A stretch of DNA of 64,000 bases, taken from contig JAFAEO010000004.1 in NCBI GenBank assembly GCA_023423975.1, forward strand, positions 248,001 through 312,000, written 5' to 3'. Under the pieces are notes generated by a model. That model made no database searches and was not told the DNA's origin. It saw only the letters and a list, made by a program, of their open reading frames with translations. Source of the stretch: Pseudomonadota bacterium. GTDB taxonomy: Bacteria > Pseudomonadota > Gammaproteobacteria > Burkholderiales > Burkholderiaceae_B. Positions 1 through 8,718 of the stretch are shown here, piece after piece (the stretch's first letter is position 1; every line of letters starts with the position of its first letter). A program made the position numbers and the translations under genes.

Positions 1-599
1 TTGGCCAGGGCAGCCAGCACTGCCACCGCGGTATACATGCCTGTCATCAGGTCTACGATAGGAATGCCCACTTTCTGCGGCCCGCCGCCGGGCTTATCGT
101 CCCGCTCGCCGGTCACGCTCATCAAACCGCCCATAGCCTGAATCAGAAAATCGTAGGCAGCTTCGTTTTTACGCGGACCGTCCTGACCGAAACCGGTTAC
201 TGAGCAATAGATCAGGCGCGGATTCACTTTTTTCAGACTGGCATAATCCAGGCCATATTTGGCCAGCGCGCCTGTTTTGAAATTCTCCAGCACGATATCG
301 CAGTCTTTGGCCAGATCGCGCACGATCTGCTGGCCTTCAGGCGTATCCAGGGCAACGGTGATGGATTCCTTGCCGCGATTGACCGACAGATAGTAGCCGG
401 CCTCGGCCGTGTTGTTGCCCGCGCCATCCTGCAAAAACGGCGGGCCCCACGCCCGCGTATCGTCGCCCTGTCCGGGCCGCTCAACCTTGATGACCGTCGC
501 TCCCATGTCTGCCAGCAACTGGCTTGCCCATGGCGCAGCCATGATGCGACTTAAGTCCAGCACCCGTACGTGCGACAATGGCCCGCTTTTCTGACTCAT
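1..599 (-). CDS. CaiB/BaiF (class III) CoA-transferase, 3' part outside window
   Basis: N-terminal 199 residues of a family III CoA-transferase; the rest runs off the left edge. I translated it from the ATG at 599. Visible family features are an early RVLDLSR strand, the VIKVERPGQGDD segment, ENFKTG, YCSVTGFGQDGP and the AYDFLIQ segment, whose Asp is the expected catalytic residue (the position that forms the acyl-enzyme anhydride in formyl-CoA transferase). The family moves CoA between carboxylic acids without ATP. It is divergent from the Bug receptor gene across a promoter region and is clearly similar to the complete CoA-transferase at 2671-3894, so the two are probably paralogues in one catabolic region. 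The substrate cannot be told from sequence. Confidence 0.9.
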   Translation of the reverse strand, partial: MSQKSGPLSHVRVLDLSRIMAAPWASQLLADMGATVIKVERPGQGDDTRAWGPPFLQDGAGNNTAEAGYYLSVNRGKESITVALDTPEGQQIVRDLAKDCDIVLENFKTGALAKYGLDYASLKKVNPRLIYCSVTGFGQDGPRKNEAAYDFLIQAMGGLMSVTGERDDKPGGGPQKVGIPIVDLMTGMYTAVAVLAALA

Positions 600-737
600 C
601 CTTCCATCTCCTTAAACTGGTATGCCCGCTTCGGTGGTGAGACGCACCGTCAACACACCATGACTATTTATCCTGGCGCATCGTCTGCTCCGCATGCGCC
701 GGCGTGCCCGACATCCGAACACGATATCGAGCTGCAC

Positions 738-785
738 CAATAGGACATAATTATAGCCTATATAGTTCAATAATACGACCTATTG
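738..785. promoter_or_regulatory. Operator-like TAGG/CCTA repeats between divergent genes
   Basis: The AT-rich gap between the divergent CoA-transferase and Bug receptor genes holds CAATAGG at 738-744 and its inverted partner CCTATTG at 779-785, with a further CCTA at 757-760 overlapping an 8-bp palindrome CTATATAG (758-765). The right arm overlaps the -35 box of the receptor promoter. This arrangement suits a repressor acting on both genes. No regulator gene is seen next to it, so the binding protein is unknown. Confidence 0.35.
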
Positions 786-811
786 ACATTACAAACAGAA
801 TACCCTAGCAT
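783..811 (+). promoter_or_regulatory. Sigma-70-like promoter for the Bug receptor gene
   Basis: A consensus -35 box TTGACA (783-788) is followed after 17 bases by TAGCAT (806-811, four of six matches to TATAAT). Transcription would start near 818, which argues against a GTG at 817 and supports the ATG at 895 as the translation start. Confidence 0.45.
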
Positions 812-894
812 GTCCGGTGTCCAGTGCTGCGATACCCGCCACAGCCTTAGATAGAAAAACAAACGGGCACAACACATTATCAATGAGGAACTCA

Positions 895-1926
895 ATGAGA
901 CAGTCTTCTCCTATTTCGTCCCTTGCCCCAGGCGCAGGTTTGCGCATCCAGGGCACCCTGGCAGTTGCGCTGACGCTCTGCGCTACGCTGCTATCCCCTG
1001 TGCCGGCGCTGGCCGCCGACGACGCCTACCCGTCCAAGCCGATCAAAGTCACCGTGCCATTTCCACCGGGCGGCTCCAGCGATACTGCTGCACGCATTCT
1101 GGCCGACGGTATGTCCAAACAGTTGAAACAAACCCTGGTGGTGGAAAACCGCGCTGGCGCTGCCGGCACCATTGGCATTGCCTCTGTCGTCCGCGCCCAG
1201 CCCGATGGCTACAATCTGGGCGTGGGACCGGTAGGCGGCACAATCATTGGTCGCCTGATCGGCATGAAAGTGCCTTATCAGCCGCAAGACGTGGTCCCTA
1301 TTGCCAACATTGGCTCGCTTCCGCTTGTGGTTGCCGTCAATAAGGATCTGCCGGTCAGCAATATCAAGGAACTGGTGGCGCTGGCCAAATCCAAGCCGGG
1401 TAGTTTGTCTTACGGCACGTCCGGCGCAGGCACGCCCGGCCATCTGGTCTTCGAGTACTTCAAAAAAATTGCCGACCTTGACATCGTACATATTCCGTAC
1501 AAAGGCGATTCGCCGCTGACCAGTGATCTGATCGGCGGCCAGGTGCCTATCGGCATTCTGACCGGACCGGCCGCAAAGGCGCAATTGAGCAACCCCAAGC
1601 TTAAATTTCTTGCCGTCAGCAGTGCGCAGCGCTATCCGCAAATGGACAAGGTCCCGACGCTGGTCGAAAGCGGCTATCCTGATTTGAATATCGAAATATG
1701 GAATCTGCTGATTGCGCCGGCCAAGACCAATCCAGCCATATTGGCCAGCCTTAACACGTCCATGAACGCAGTATTGAAAGAACAGGAGACGGTCTCGCGT
1801 CTGGAAGCTCAGGGCTATCTGCCACCGGTTTCCATGTCGCTGGAGCAAGCCCGCGAGTTTGTAGAAACCGACCGCAAGAAATGGGAAACCATTGTCAAGA
1901 CAACCGGCGTCACCATCGGGCAGTAA
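895..1926 (+). CDS. Bug/TctC-family tripartite tricarboxylate transporter receptor
   Basis: Predicted periplasmic solute-binding protein of 343 residues. It has a signal peptide (hydrophobic run ending ALA-ADD, about 40 residues from the chosen start) and the family's N-terminal signature YPSKPIKVTVPFPPGG followed by SDTAARILADGMSK. Bug proteins bind carboxylates or similar small acids, often without a linked TctAB membrane pair, and none is present here. The start at 895 was chosen because GAGGAA at 885-890 gives a correctly spaced ribosome-binding site; that site overlaps another in-frame ATG at 883. Lying between CoA-transferase and hydratase genes, it probably captures the acid degraded by the surrounding enzymes; this is inference. 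Confidence 0.9.
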   Translation: MRQSSPISSLAPGAGLRIQGTLAVALTLCATLLSPVPALAADDAYPSKPIKVTVPFPPGGSSDTAARILADGMSKQLKQTLVVENRAGAAGTIGIASVVRAQPDGYNLGVGPVGGTIIGRLIGMKVPYQPQDVVPIANIGSLPLVVAVNKDLPVSNIKELVALAKSKPGSLSYGTSGAGTPGHLVFEYFKKIADLDIVHIPYKGDSPLTSDLIGGQVPIGILTGPAAKAQLSNPKLKFLAVSSAQRYPQMDKVPTLVESGYPDLNIEIWNLLIAPAKTNPAILASLNTSMNAVLKEQETVSRLEAQGYLPPVSMSLEQAREFVETDRKKWETIVKTTGVTIGQ

Positions 1927-2050
1927 ACAGCCCAAGCCGCGGCAAGCACCGGCCCAATAGGTCCGCTTGCCCGGCCGGGCCGCTTTAACCAGCGGCCTTT
2001 TTTTCCGCCTGCCTGCTGCGGTGCGGACATATCAGATCAAAGGAATGACA

Positions 2051-2509
2051 ATGTTGCTTGTAGATACCCCTGCTGAACTGGCCCGGCATTGTGGGCAGCC
2101 TCTTGGCACAAGCCAGTGGTTTACCGTTACGCAGGACCAGATAGATCACTATGCGCGCCTGACCGGCGATGATCATTGGGTGCATGTTGACATTACCCGT
2201 GCGCAGCGGGACATGCCCGAGGGCAAAACCATTGCGCATGGTTTTTTTATTCTCTCGCTGATTCCCCTGCTGGCGCGGGACATTTTCAAGATTGAAAAAC
2301 GCGGCAAAGGACTGAACTATGGCCTGAATCACCTGCGTTTTGTAAGCCCGGTGCCGGTGGGCTCCAAAGTCCGGCTGCAGCAGTCACTGATCGATGCGCA
2401 ACCGAAAAATGGCGGCACGCTGTTCACGTTTGAAAACACATTTGAAATAGAGGAAGAAGCACGTCCCGCATTGGTCGCCACCATGCTACTGCTTATTTAT
2501 GACAAATAA
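2051..2509 (+). CDS. MaoC-like (R)-specific enoyl-CoA hydratase/dehydratase
   Basis: A 152-residue single hot-dog-fold protein, normal length for a MaoC/PhaJ hydratase. The hydratase-2 motif is clear near residues 35-65: GDDHWVHVD followed by GKTIAHGFF and then LSLIPLL; the Asp and His of the first block are the expected catalytic pair. AAAGGA lies six bases before the ATG at 2051; a second ATG at 2045 abuts that site and is less likely. It follows the Bug receptor gene on the same strand after about 120 bases and may be co-transcribed. In the cluster it could hydrate the enoyl-CoA made by the acyl-CoA dehydrogenase on the opposite strand. The true substrate is unknown. Confidence 0.85.
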   Translation: MLLVDTPAELARHCGQPLGTSQWFTVTQDQIDHYARLTGDDHWVHVDITRAQRDMPEGKTIAHGFFILSLIPLLARDIFKIEKRGKGLNYGLNHLRFVSPVPVGSKVRLQQSLIDAQPKNGGTLFTFENTFEIEEEARPALVATMLLLIYDK

Positions 2510-2575
2510 AATGGTGCCACGGGCAACACACGCACTCCTTCCTGGCTCACGTGCCTTTACCAAACTTTTTAAAGA

Positions 2576-2620
2576 CTGCAGCCATGTCGTCACTTAAACA
2601 TAGTGACGACATGGCTGCAG
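2576..2620. terminator. 19-bp perfect inverted repeat between convergent genes
   Basis: Arms 2576-2594 and 2602-2620 (CTGCAGCCATGTCGTCACT and its exact complement) flank a 7-base loop. It lies in the gap between the convergent hydratase (+) and CoA-transferase (-) genes, the place for a bidirectional terminator. No long T-run follows on either strand; the minus strand has only a short T-rich stretch. The stem is longer than needed for an intrinsic terminator, so another role is possible. Confidence 0.5.
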
Positions 2621-2670
2621 ACCGCCTGGTGCATCCGCGTGGCCGCCCCTGTTAGAAGGGCGGTGTGCCG

Positions 2671-3894
2671 TCAAATAATTTTCTTCTCGCGCAATGCCGC
2701 AATAGCCGCCTGATCCATTCCCAGCAATTCATTCAACACTTCGTCGGTATGTTCGCTCAGGGTCGGGGGCGGGCGGCGGTAATTGACCGGCGTGGCTGAC
2801 AGCTTCAACGGATTGGCAATTTGCGGAATACGGCCTGCAGTCGAATGCTGCATATGCATCAGCATATCGCGGTGCTGTAGTTGCGGATCCTCAAATACCT
2901 GACTCAGATCATTAATCGGCCCGCAAGGCACATTCATGGCGTCCAGTTGATCCTGCCAGTACCGGATCGGCTGCTTGATCATCACCGCCTGCAACATCGG
3001 AATGAGTTCCTTCTGGTTTTGTGCTCGCAGGCGGTTCAATACAAAACGGGGATCGTCAGCCAGCTGCGGCAACCCCAGCAGCTGTACAAACTGACGAAAC
3101 TGCGAGTCGTTACCAACGGCAATCATCAGATGCCCGTCGCTGCACTCGAAGGCCTGGTACGGGCAGGTAATGGGCGAGGCTGTCCCCATTCGCTTGGGAA
3201 CAATGCCCGACACCAGATAATTCATGGCCACATGCCCGATGGATGCCACCTGCGCATCGAACAGGGCAATGTCGATATACTGCCCCTCTCCTGAAACCGC
3301 ATCGCGATGGTTCAGCGCTGCAAGAATGCCGATAATGGCATAAAAGCCTGCCGTCAGGTCCGATACTGCGTAGCCGACTTTTTGCGGCCCGCCTCCCGGC
3401 TCTTCTGCGGGATTGCCGGTCAGACTCATCAGACCGCTCATGGACTGGAAAATCGGATCGTAACCCGGGCGATGACTGTATGGCCCGGATTGACCGAAAC
3501 CGGTAATGGAGCAATACACCAGCCGTGGATTAATGGCTTTGAGCGAGTCGTAATCCAGACCATAACGAGCCAGATCGCCGGCCTTGAAGTTCTCAATCAG
3601 CACATCGCACTGTTTAACCAGTTGGCGAATCACCTCCTGGCCTTCCGGACTGGACATATTGACGGTGACTGAGCGTTTGCCCCGATTCATCGCCAGAAAC
3701 GACGAGGTTTCAGCGGTTTCGTTGCCGGCTTCATCCCTGGCCCGGTAGCCTTGCTGCCGGACATCATCACCACGACCGGGGCGCTCCACTTTGATCACGT
3801 CTGCACCCAGATCGGCCAGCATCTGACCGGTCCACGGCCCGGAAAATACCCGTCCCAGGTCCAGCACCCGGATATGCGAAAGCGTTTGTGCCAT
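2671..3894 (-). CDS. CaiB/BaiF (class III) CoA-transferase
   Basis: Complete 407-residue class III CoA-transferase, the standard length for the family. It shows RVLDLGR near the N-terminus, VIKVERPGRGDD, ENFKAGDLARYG, YCSITGFGQSGP and GYDPIFQSMSG with the presumed catalytic Asp, then the GGPQKVGYAVSDL region. It resembles the partial enzyme at 1-599 over its whole visible length. It is on the same strand as the acyl-CoA dehydrogenase upstream but separated by about 200 bases, so it may have its own promoter. Likely role: activation of a carboxylic acid to its CoA thioester for the pathway encoded here. The acid itself cannot be named. Confidence 0.93.
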   Translation of the reverse strand: MAQTLSHIRVLDLGRVFSGPWTGQMLADLGADVIKVERPGRGDDVRQQGYRARDEAGNETAETSSFLAMNRGKRSVTVNMSSPEGQEVIRQLVKQCDVLIENFKAGDLARYGLDYDSLKAINPRLVYCSITGFGQSGPYSHRPGYDPIFQSMSGLMSLTGNPAEEPGGGPQKVGYAVSDLTAGFYAIIGILAALNHRDAVSGEGQYIDIALFDAQVASIGHVAMNYLVSGIVPKRMGTASPITCPYQAFECSDGHLMIAVGNDSQFRQFVQLLGLPQLADDPRFVLNRLRAQNQKELIPMLQAVMIKQPIRYWQDQLDAMNVPCGPINDLSQVFEDPQLQHRDMLMHMQHSTAGRIPQIANPLKLSATPVNYRRPPPTLSEHTDEVLNELLGMDQAAIAALREKKII

Positions 3895-4093
3895 GTTTAC
3901 TCCAATTTCATTTCAGTTGCTATAGTCAGGTGCCCATTGAACGCGCTGTTCAATGGCGATTTTCAGTTGTATTCTTGCCATGTCCGGCGCCGCGATGTCA
4001 TACGCAATCATGTTCCGGGCACAAGCCTGTTCCAATTGGGAGCAACGCGCATGTCAACATGCTTGGCCCGCGCGCTGCCGCCCCCTCTCTTGA

Positions 4094-6460
4094 TCATGAC
4101 GCTGGCAACGCCAGCACCACTTTGGCCAGGATATTACGCTGGATCTCGTTGGTACCACTGAATATCTTTGCTGCTGCTGCGTTGTATAGCGGCATCTGCA
4201 AATCATCCACGGTCACGAACCGCTCGCCGGCCTCATCAACACGCCCCGGACCGGCAGCCGCGAAAGCGGCCGCGCCGGCCGTGCCCGCCTGCTCTCCTGC
4301 CGCATCCAGCAATAGCAGCGATGCCTTCTCGTGCGTTTCTGTTGCCCATATTTTCAGTAGCGACACATTGGCCGGCAACGGTTCATTGCACCGGACAATA
4401 TCGGAGAACGCTGCGTAGGCGGAAGACAGATCGGCAATATCCATGTGCAACTGGGCGTACTCGGCCATGAAGGCAGGATCCTCACTCAACCCGTTAACAC
4501 CAATGACCTTATCGATCATCGCCAGCGTATTCTGTGAATGTTTGGGATTGCCGCTAAACAGCCGCTCAAAGCCCAGCAGCGCCTTGGAAATCGTCCATCC
4601 CTGATTGAGTTCGCCCACCAGATTCTCTTTAGGCACGTTCACATCATCAAAGAAGATTTCGCAGTACTCTTCGTCGCCCGCAATGGTGCGGATCGGCCTG
4701 ACCGTAATACCCGGCGTTTTCAGATCCACCATCAGAAAGCTGATACCAGCCTGCTTTTTGACGTCCTTGTCCGTGCGGACCAGCATGAACATATGCGTGG
4801 CATCCTGGGCCAGCGTCGACCAGGTTTTCTGGCCATTGACCACGAAATGGTCGCCCTCGGCCACCGCTTCGCAGCGCAGCGATGCCAGATCGGAACCGGC
4901 ATTAGGTTCTGAATAGCCCTGCGCCCACACATGCTCACCCGACAAAATGGCCGGCAGATACTTTTGCTGTTGCTCCGGCGTACCATAGCGAATCAGAATC
5001 GGCCCCAGCATGACCAGCCCCTGATCGGGCGGGCGTCCTACGCCGTAGCGTTCCTGCTCTTCGATATAGGCGATCATTTTTTCCGCAGACAATGCCATGC
5101 CGCCGTATTGCTTGGGCCAGGAAGGCGCGATCCACTTCTGGCGCGCCAGCTTGCGGTACCAGTCACCAATCTCGTGCCAGTGCAGGCGGCGGCTGCGATG
5201 CCGCAAATGCTCTGGATAGTGGGTCCGATAAAAAGCGCGCAGCATTTGCCGGAACTCGGCTTCAGGCATCGCGTCCCAATCGCCTTCGGTGGGAAACGAT
5301 GTCCAGGTTTTTTCGGACACATCTACGTGACCTGCTGCGTCCGCCGGCTGCTGTTGCAGCGTCTTCAGATAGCGCCTCAGGTGGGCGCGCCGGTTACCCA
5401 GTTCACTGGATAGCGCGATGGCTTTTTTAAGCATCAGCCCGACATCGGACTCATCCGAATACCCCATACCGCCATGCATTTGCACCGCCAGACGGGTAAC
5501 CTGACCCGCAGCCTGTTCAGCACGGGCTTTGAGCCGGCTGGCCTGCATGGCCAGCGCAGCGGGTGCCTGCCCTGATGCCGCGGTAATTTCCCACAGGGCA
5601 AATTCGAGCATCTGCAATTGGATATAACTGTCTACCATGCGATGTTGCAGGCTCTGAAATGACCCTATCGGCTTGCCAAACTGCACCCGCACCTTCAGGT
5701 AGTCCAGGGTGGTATCAAAAGCGCGCCGGGCGCAGCCCAGCAGTTGCGCCGATAGCGCAATCCGGGCGTAGTCATTGGCTTTATCCACTGCAGCCAGCAC
5801 TTGGGGCCCACGCGCAAGCACTTGTGCCTCGTCAATATGGCATGCCTGCAATTGCAACGAGCCCAGGCTGCCGCTATCGACGCGCGGCAAATCGCTCGTC
5901 TGTATGCCTTCGGCGCCCGCTTCAATCCACAACAGGACATCTTCATCCTGCACGCGCGCCAGGCTGAGCCAGCCGCTTGCACCAGTGGCGGGTGACACAT
6001 TGACAAAATGCGCCGACACAACCTGCCGGTTGCCATCAACAGTAACGGCAGGACCCGAACAGGCATCGGTCTGACCCGCGTTCTGTTGCCACGCGGTGCC
6101 AACGATCAGGGACCCATCTGCAATACCGGCAAGCAGACGATCACGCAACGGGCCTGACTCAAGTAAATTGAGCAATGTCACGCTCTGCACGGCAACGGCA
6201 ACCAGGGGTTCTGCCGGTAACGCTGCGCCCAGTTCCTGGGCAATGGCGTTCATTTCACCCAGCCCCAGACCCAGCCCGCCCTGCTCCTCTGGAACCAGCA
6301 CGGCCAGCCAGCCCGCTTCGGCCATTTGCTGCCAGAACGCAAGGTCCAGCGTGGCCGACTGTAATACCCGCGCGCGAATGCGCTCGGCATGATTTGTACG
6401 TGACAGCAGATCCCGGGCACTATCTCGGAAAGCGTCAATTTGTTCCTTGTCCAGGGCCAT
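4094..6460 (-). CDS. Tandem (fused) acyl-CoA dehydrogenase
   Basis: A 788-residue protein made of two acyl-CoA dehydrogenase modules, about residues 1-375 and 385-788, joined by a short linker. Ordinary enzymes have about 380-400 residues. The halves are complementary: the first carries the RVQFGKPIGSFQ flavin-contact motif (about 258-269) and a C-terminal HGGMGYS motif but lacks the usual middle-domain signature; the second carries GYSEPNAGSDL (about 515-525) and the C-terminal SGTNEIQRNI motif but lacks an RxQFG block. This looks like a fused form of the heteromeric dehydrogenases of steroid side-chain degradation (ChsE/IpdE type). Its ATG directly follows the stop of the upstream hydrolase gene, so translation is probably coupled. 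It should oxidise an acyl-CoA formed by the local CoA-transferases. Confidence 0.9.
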   Translation of the reverse strand: MALDKEQIDAFRDSARDLLSRTNHAERIRARVLQSATLDLAFWQQMAEAGWLAVLVPEEQGGLGLGLGEMNAIAQELGAALPAEPLVAVAVQSVTLLNLLESGPLRDRLLAGIADGSLIVGTAWQQNAGQTDACSGPAVTVDGNRQVVSAHFVNVSPATGASGWLSLARVQDEDVLLWIEAGAEGIQTSDLPRVDSGSLGSLQLQACHIDEAQVLARGPQVLAAVDKANDYARIALSAQLLGCARRAFDTTLDYLKVRVQFGKPIGSFQSLQHRMVDSYIQLQMLEFALWEITAASGQAPAALAMQASRLKARAEQAAGQVTRLAVQMHGGMGYSDESDVGLMLKKAIALSSELGNRRAHLRRYLKTLQQQPADAAGHVDVSEKTWTSFPTEGDWDAMPEAEFRQMLRAFYRTHYPEHLRHRSRRLHWHEIGDWYRKLARQKWIAPSWPKQYGGMALSAEKMIAYIEEQERYGVGRPPDQGLVMLGPILIRYGTPEQQQKYLPAILSGEHVWAQGYSEPNAGSDLASLRCEAVAEGDHFVVNGQKTWSTLAQDATHMFMLVRTDKDVKKQAGISFLMVDLKTPGITVRPIRTIAGDEEYCEIFFDDVNVPKENLVGELNQGWTISKALLGFERLFSGNPKHSQNTLAMIDKVIGVNGLSEDPAFMAEYAQLHMDIADLSSAYAAFSDIVRCNEPLPANVSLLKIWATETHEKASLLLLDAAGEQAGTAGAAAFAAAGPGRVDEAGERFVTVDDLQMPLYNAAAAKIFSGTNEIQRNILAKVVLALPAS

Positions 6461-7369
6461 TTACTTTTCTGCTCCTTCAGCAAATTCATAGAGTTCCGAC
6501 GGGTTTTTTACCCATACCTGCTGGCGAGTCGCGTCGTTGCCGAACCATTCCCAAGCCAGATCAATTAGTCGACCCACATCCGGCGCCCGCTCGCCCATCC
6601 GGACATACGGCCAGTCCGAGCCCCACAGCACGCGATTTACATTGGCCTCAAGCAGCGCATCGTGAAACGGCCGCACATCGGCGTAGTCGGGCGCCTGGGT
6701 CGAGACCCGGCACACCGACAGCTTGATCCACAAACGTTTCTCGCGCAGCAACCTGCAGACCAGTTGGAACAGCGGGTCCTGCACGCCCCGGGCCAGCACA
6801 ACACTGGCCATATGGTCAATGACCACAGGCAGGCCCAGATCCGTCACACGTTCCAGCCATGGCTCGTAACGATCATACGGGCCCCACATTTGCACATGCA
6901 TGCCGGCAGCGCGCATGGCTGGCGCCAGCGTCTCGATACTGTCAAACCCAACGCTTCCCGGGAACAGATTGCCTTGCGGATCACGCGCTTCAATAAAGCG
7001 CAGACCGCAAATGCCTGCAGCGCGCCATTGCATTAACTGCTGCGCGTCCGTATCCGGGGAGGCCACGCCAATGCCTCGCAATTGTTCCGGCCGCCGCGCA
7101 ATCGCGTCAATAATGGCCGACACATCGGTGCCATAGGGCGCCGGCTGAACCAGTACTCCACGTTGCACACCAACGGTATCGAGCATGTTCAGATAACGCG
7201 CTGCGGGCGCATCCGGCGGTGCGTAGGTAGAACGCAAGTGCAAGGGAAAATCGGCATAGGGACCAAAGACATGGCAATGCGCATCACAACTGTCATTAGG
7301 CAACGTCACCGCAGGTGGCGTTGGCATGCGCGGCATTTCCACGCTATCGGGAATATAGTTTGCAGTCAC
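6461..7369 (-). CDS. Amidohydrolase-family TIM-barrel hydrolase (PDC hydrolase/LigI-like)
   Basis: A 302-residue metal-dependent hydrolase related to 2-pyrone-4,6-dicarboxylate hydrolase and lactonase-like enzymes. The HxH motif DAHCHVFGP lies near residues 29-37, and the late LWGSDWPYVR block holds the catalytic Asp of the superfamily. I place the start at the GTG at 7369, which overlaps the upstream TGA in a GTGA arrangement with GGAGG about ten bases ahead; a TTG further upstream is also open. It sits between the CMD-like gene and the dehydrogenase fusion with no gaps, so all three are very likely one operon. A lactone or cyclic ester intermediate is a reasonable but unproven substrate. 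Confidence 0.82.
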   Translation of the reverse strand: MTANYIPDSVEMPRMPTPPAVTLPNDSCDAHCHVFGPYADFPLHLRSTYAPPDAPAARYLNMLDTVGVQRGVLVQPAPYGTDVSAIIDAIARRPEQLRGIGVASPDTDAQQLMQWRAAGICGLRFIEARDPQGNLFPGSVGFDSIETLAPAMRAAGMHVQMWGPYDRYEPWLERVTDLGLPVVIDHMASVVLARGVQDPLFQLVCRLLREKRLWIKLSVCRVSTQAPDYADVRPFHDALLEANVNRVLWGSDWPYVRMGERAPDVGRLIDLAWEWFGNDATRQQVWVKNPSELYEFAEGAEK

Positions 7370-7983
7370 GCCGTTATATCCTCCAGACAAATAGGCGCCA
7401 GCGTACTCAGGGCCTGTACGCCATCACGCTGCGCCGGTACCAGCGGCGCTGGCGCGCCATCGGGCAGCGGGATTTCGTGGGCATTGAGCGTCATGGACAC
7501 CATCGTGTAATAGCCCACCACGGCAGTCAACTCGACAACACCGGTCACATCAAACCAGGTGCGGATGCGCTCATAGACAGCAGGCGCAACCGTGCCATGT
7601 GCCAGCAACTGCCGCGCAAACTCATAAACGGCGGCATCCTGCGGCTCGGTAAAACCCGGCGCCTCGCAGCGCTTGATTTCATCTGCAATTGCCTGTGGCA
7701 GACCGGCTGACAGCGCAGCCTGCTCGTGGATATACCACTCGATCTGACTGTTCCAGTAGCGCGCCGTTACCAGAATCGCCAACTCGTTCAACCGCGGCGG
7801 CAGGCTGGTGCCAAAGCGCAGCATTTCGCCCAGCTTCTGCCAGCGCTGGGCCAGTTCCGGATTGTGCAGTACGGCGCGCAATGGCCCAACCAGCCGGCCA
7901 CGCGGGCCACTCACGATGTCGTCATAGACGGCACGCTGGGCTTCGTTCATGGTCTCTACAGTGGGAAAAGGGATACGACTCAT
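7366..7983 (-). CDS. Carboxymuconolactone decarboxylase-like protein
   Basis: A 205-residue protein with an AhpD/CMD-like helical fold. The region ELAILVTARYW...EWYIHE (about residues 76-98) matches the 4-carboxymuconolactone decarboxylase type and lacks the CxxC redox pair of AhpD peroxidases, so a decarboxylase or isomerase-like role is more likely than peroxide reduction. The ATG at 7983 was chosen because AGGA precedes it at good distance and the protein then starts MSRIPFP, as family members do. The stop overlaps the hydrolase start by four bases. It belongs to the minus-strand catabolic operon. Exact function unknown. Confidence 0.8.
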   Translation of the reverse strand: MSRIPFPTVETMNEAQRAVYDDIVSGPRGRLVGPLRAVLHNPELAQRWQKLGEMLRFGTSLPPRLNELAILVTARYWNSQIEWYIHEQAALSAGLPQAIADEIKRCEAPGFTEPQDAAVYEFARQLLAHGTVAPAVYERIRTWFDVTGVVELTAVVGYYTMVSMTLNAHEIPLPDGAPAPLVPAQRDGVQALSTLAPICLEDITA

Positions 7984-8044
7984 AAATTTTCCTGGGGTTG
8001 TTGCGGTGATATTTTTTGAAAACAGAAGACAGGCATTCTGGCAG

Positions 8045-8674
8045 TCAGGGCGTCTCCGCCGGCTCGGTGGCGACAACGGAAGGACGGCGCACGAACACCT
8101 CGGCATGCCAGCGCGCCAGATCAGGCGCACGCTGGCGCCAGTTCAAATCGGCAAACCGATAGTCAAGATAGGACAGCGCGCAGCCGATCGTGATGGCCCC
8201 CATATCAAACCCGCTTTGCTCAATATCGCCCACGTTGCCCTGCAGAAAACTGAGTGTTGCCTCGGTTTTAAGTGCAAACGCGCTGAGCCAGGCAGGCGTC
8301 TGTTTATCTTCAGTCTTATTGCGTTCCTGGCGAAACAGCAACAGGGCATCCATGAAGCCATCGCCCAGCGCCTGCTGCCTTAATACGCGCACGCGTTGTT
8401 GCGGGTCTGCTGGAAACAGCGCCAGGCCCTGCTCGGCACCACGCCAGGCCAGATACTCGCATATGACGCGAGAATCAAACAGACTGTACCCATCCTCCAG
8501 CACCAGCGTGGGCAGTTTGATTAAGGGATTATCAGGCAGCAATGTCAGATTCGGTTCGGCCATGGCAACCGGTGTACGAACCAGCTCGACGGCGTCGGCC
8601 TGGCCGGTTTCGTGAAGAACGATCATTACTTTGCGCACGAACGGCGAGCGGGGTGACCAATGCAGTTTCATCAT
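8045..8674 (-). CDS. Glutathione S-transferase family protein
   Basis: A 209-residue cytosolic GST. It starts with the thioredoxin-like domain, MKLHWSPRSPFVRKVMIVLHE, where the Ser/Arg region after the first strand corresponds to the glutathione-activating site of beta/theta-like enzymes, then NPLIKLPTLVLEDG with the cis-Pro and SRVICEYL contacting glutathione. The C-terminal half is helical. Two successive ATG codons (8674, 8671) are equally possible. It lies between the flavin reductase and CMD-like genes on the same strand. In catabolic operons such enzymes often isomerise or detoxify reactive intermediates; that role here is inferred from position. Confidence 0.88.
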   Translation of the reverse strand: MMKLHWSPRSPFVRKVMIVLHETGQADAVELVRTPVAMAEPNLTLLPDNPLIKLPTLVLEDGYSLFDSRVICEYLAWRGAEQGLALFPADPQQRVRVLRQQALGDGFMDALLLFRQERNKTEDKQTPAWLSAFALKTEATLSFLQGNVGDIEQSGFDMGAITIGCALSYLDYRFADLNWRQRAPDLARWHAEVFVRRPSVVATEPAETP

Positions 8675-8718
8675 GTCTCTTGAGAATTAAGTTGAGCTTT
8701 TCGGCGTCCTGTGGTTAA

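Noticed and set aside
817..894. GTG at 817 as start of the Bug receptor
   Set aside because: The predicted transcription start is at about 818, and the ATG at 895 has a good ribosome-binding site and signal peptide.
991..1935. 314-codon open frame on the minus strand opposite the Bug receptor
   Set aside because: Antisense to a well-supported gene, low-complexity His/Arg/Gly composition, no recognisable domain.
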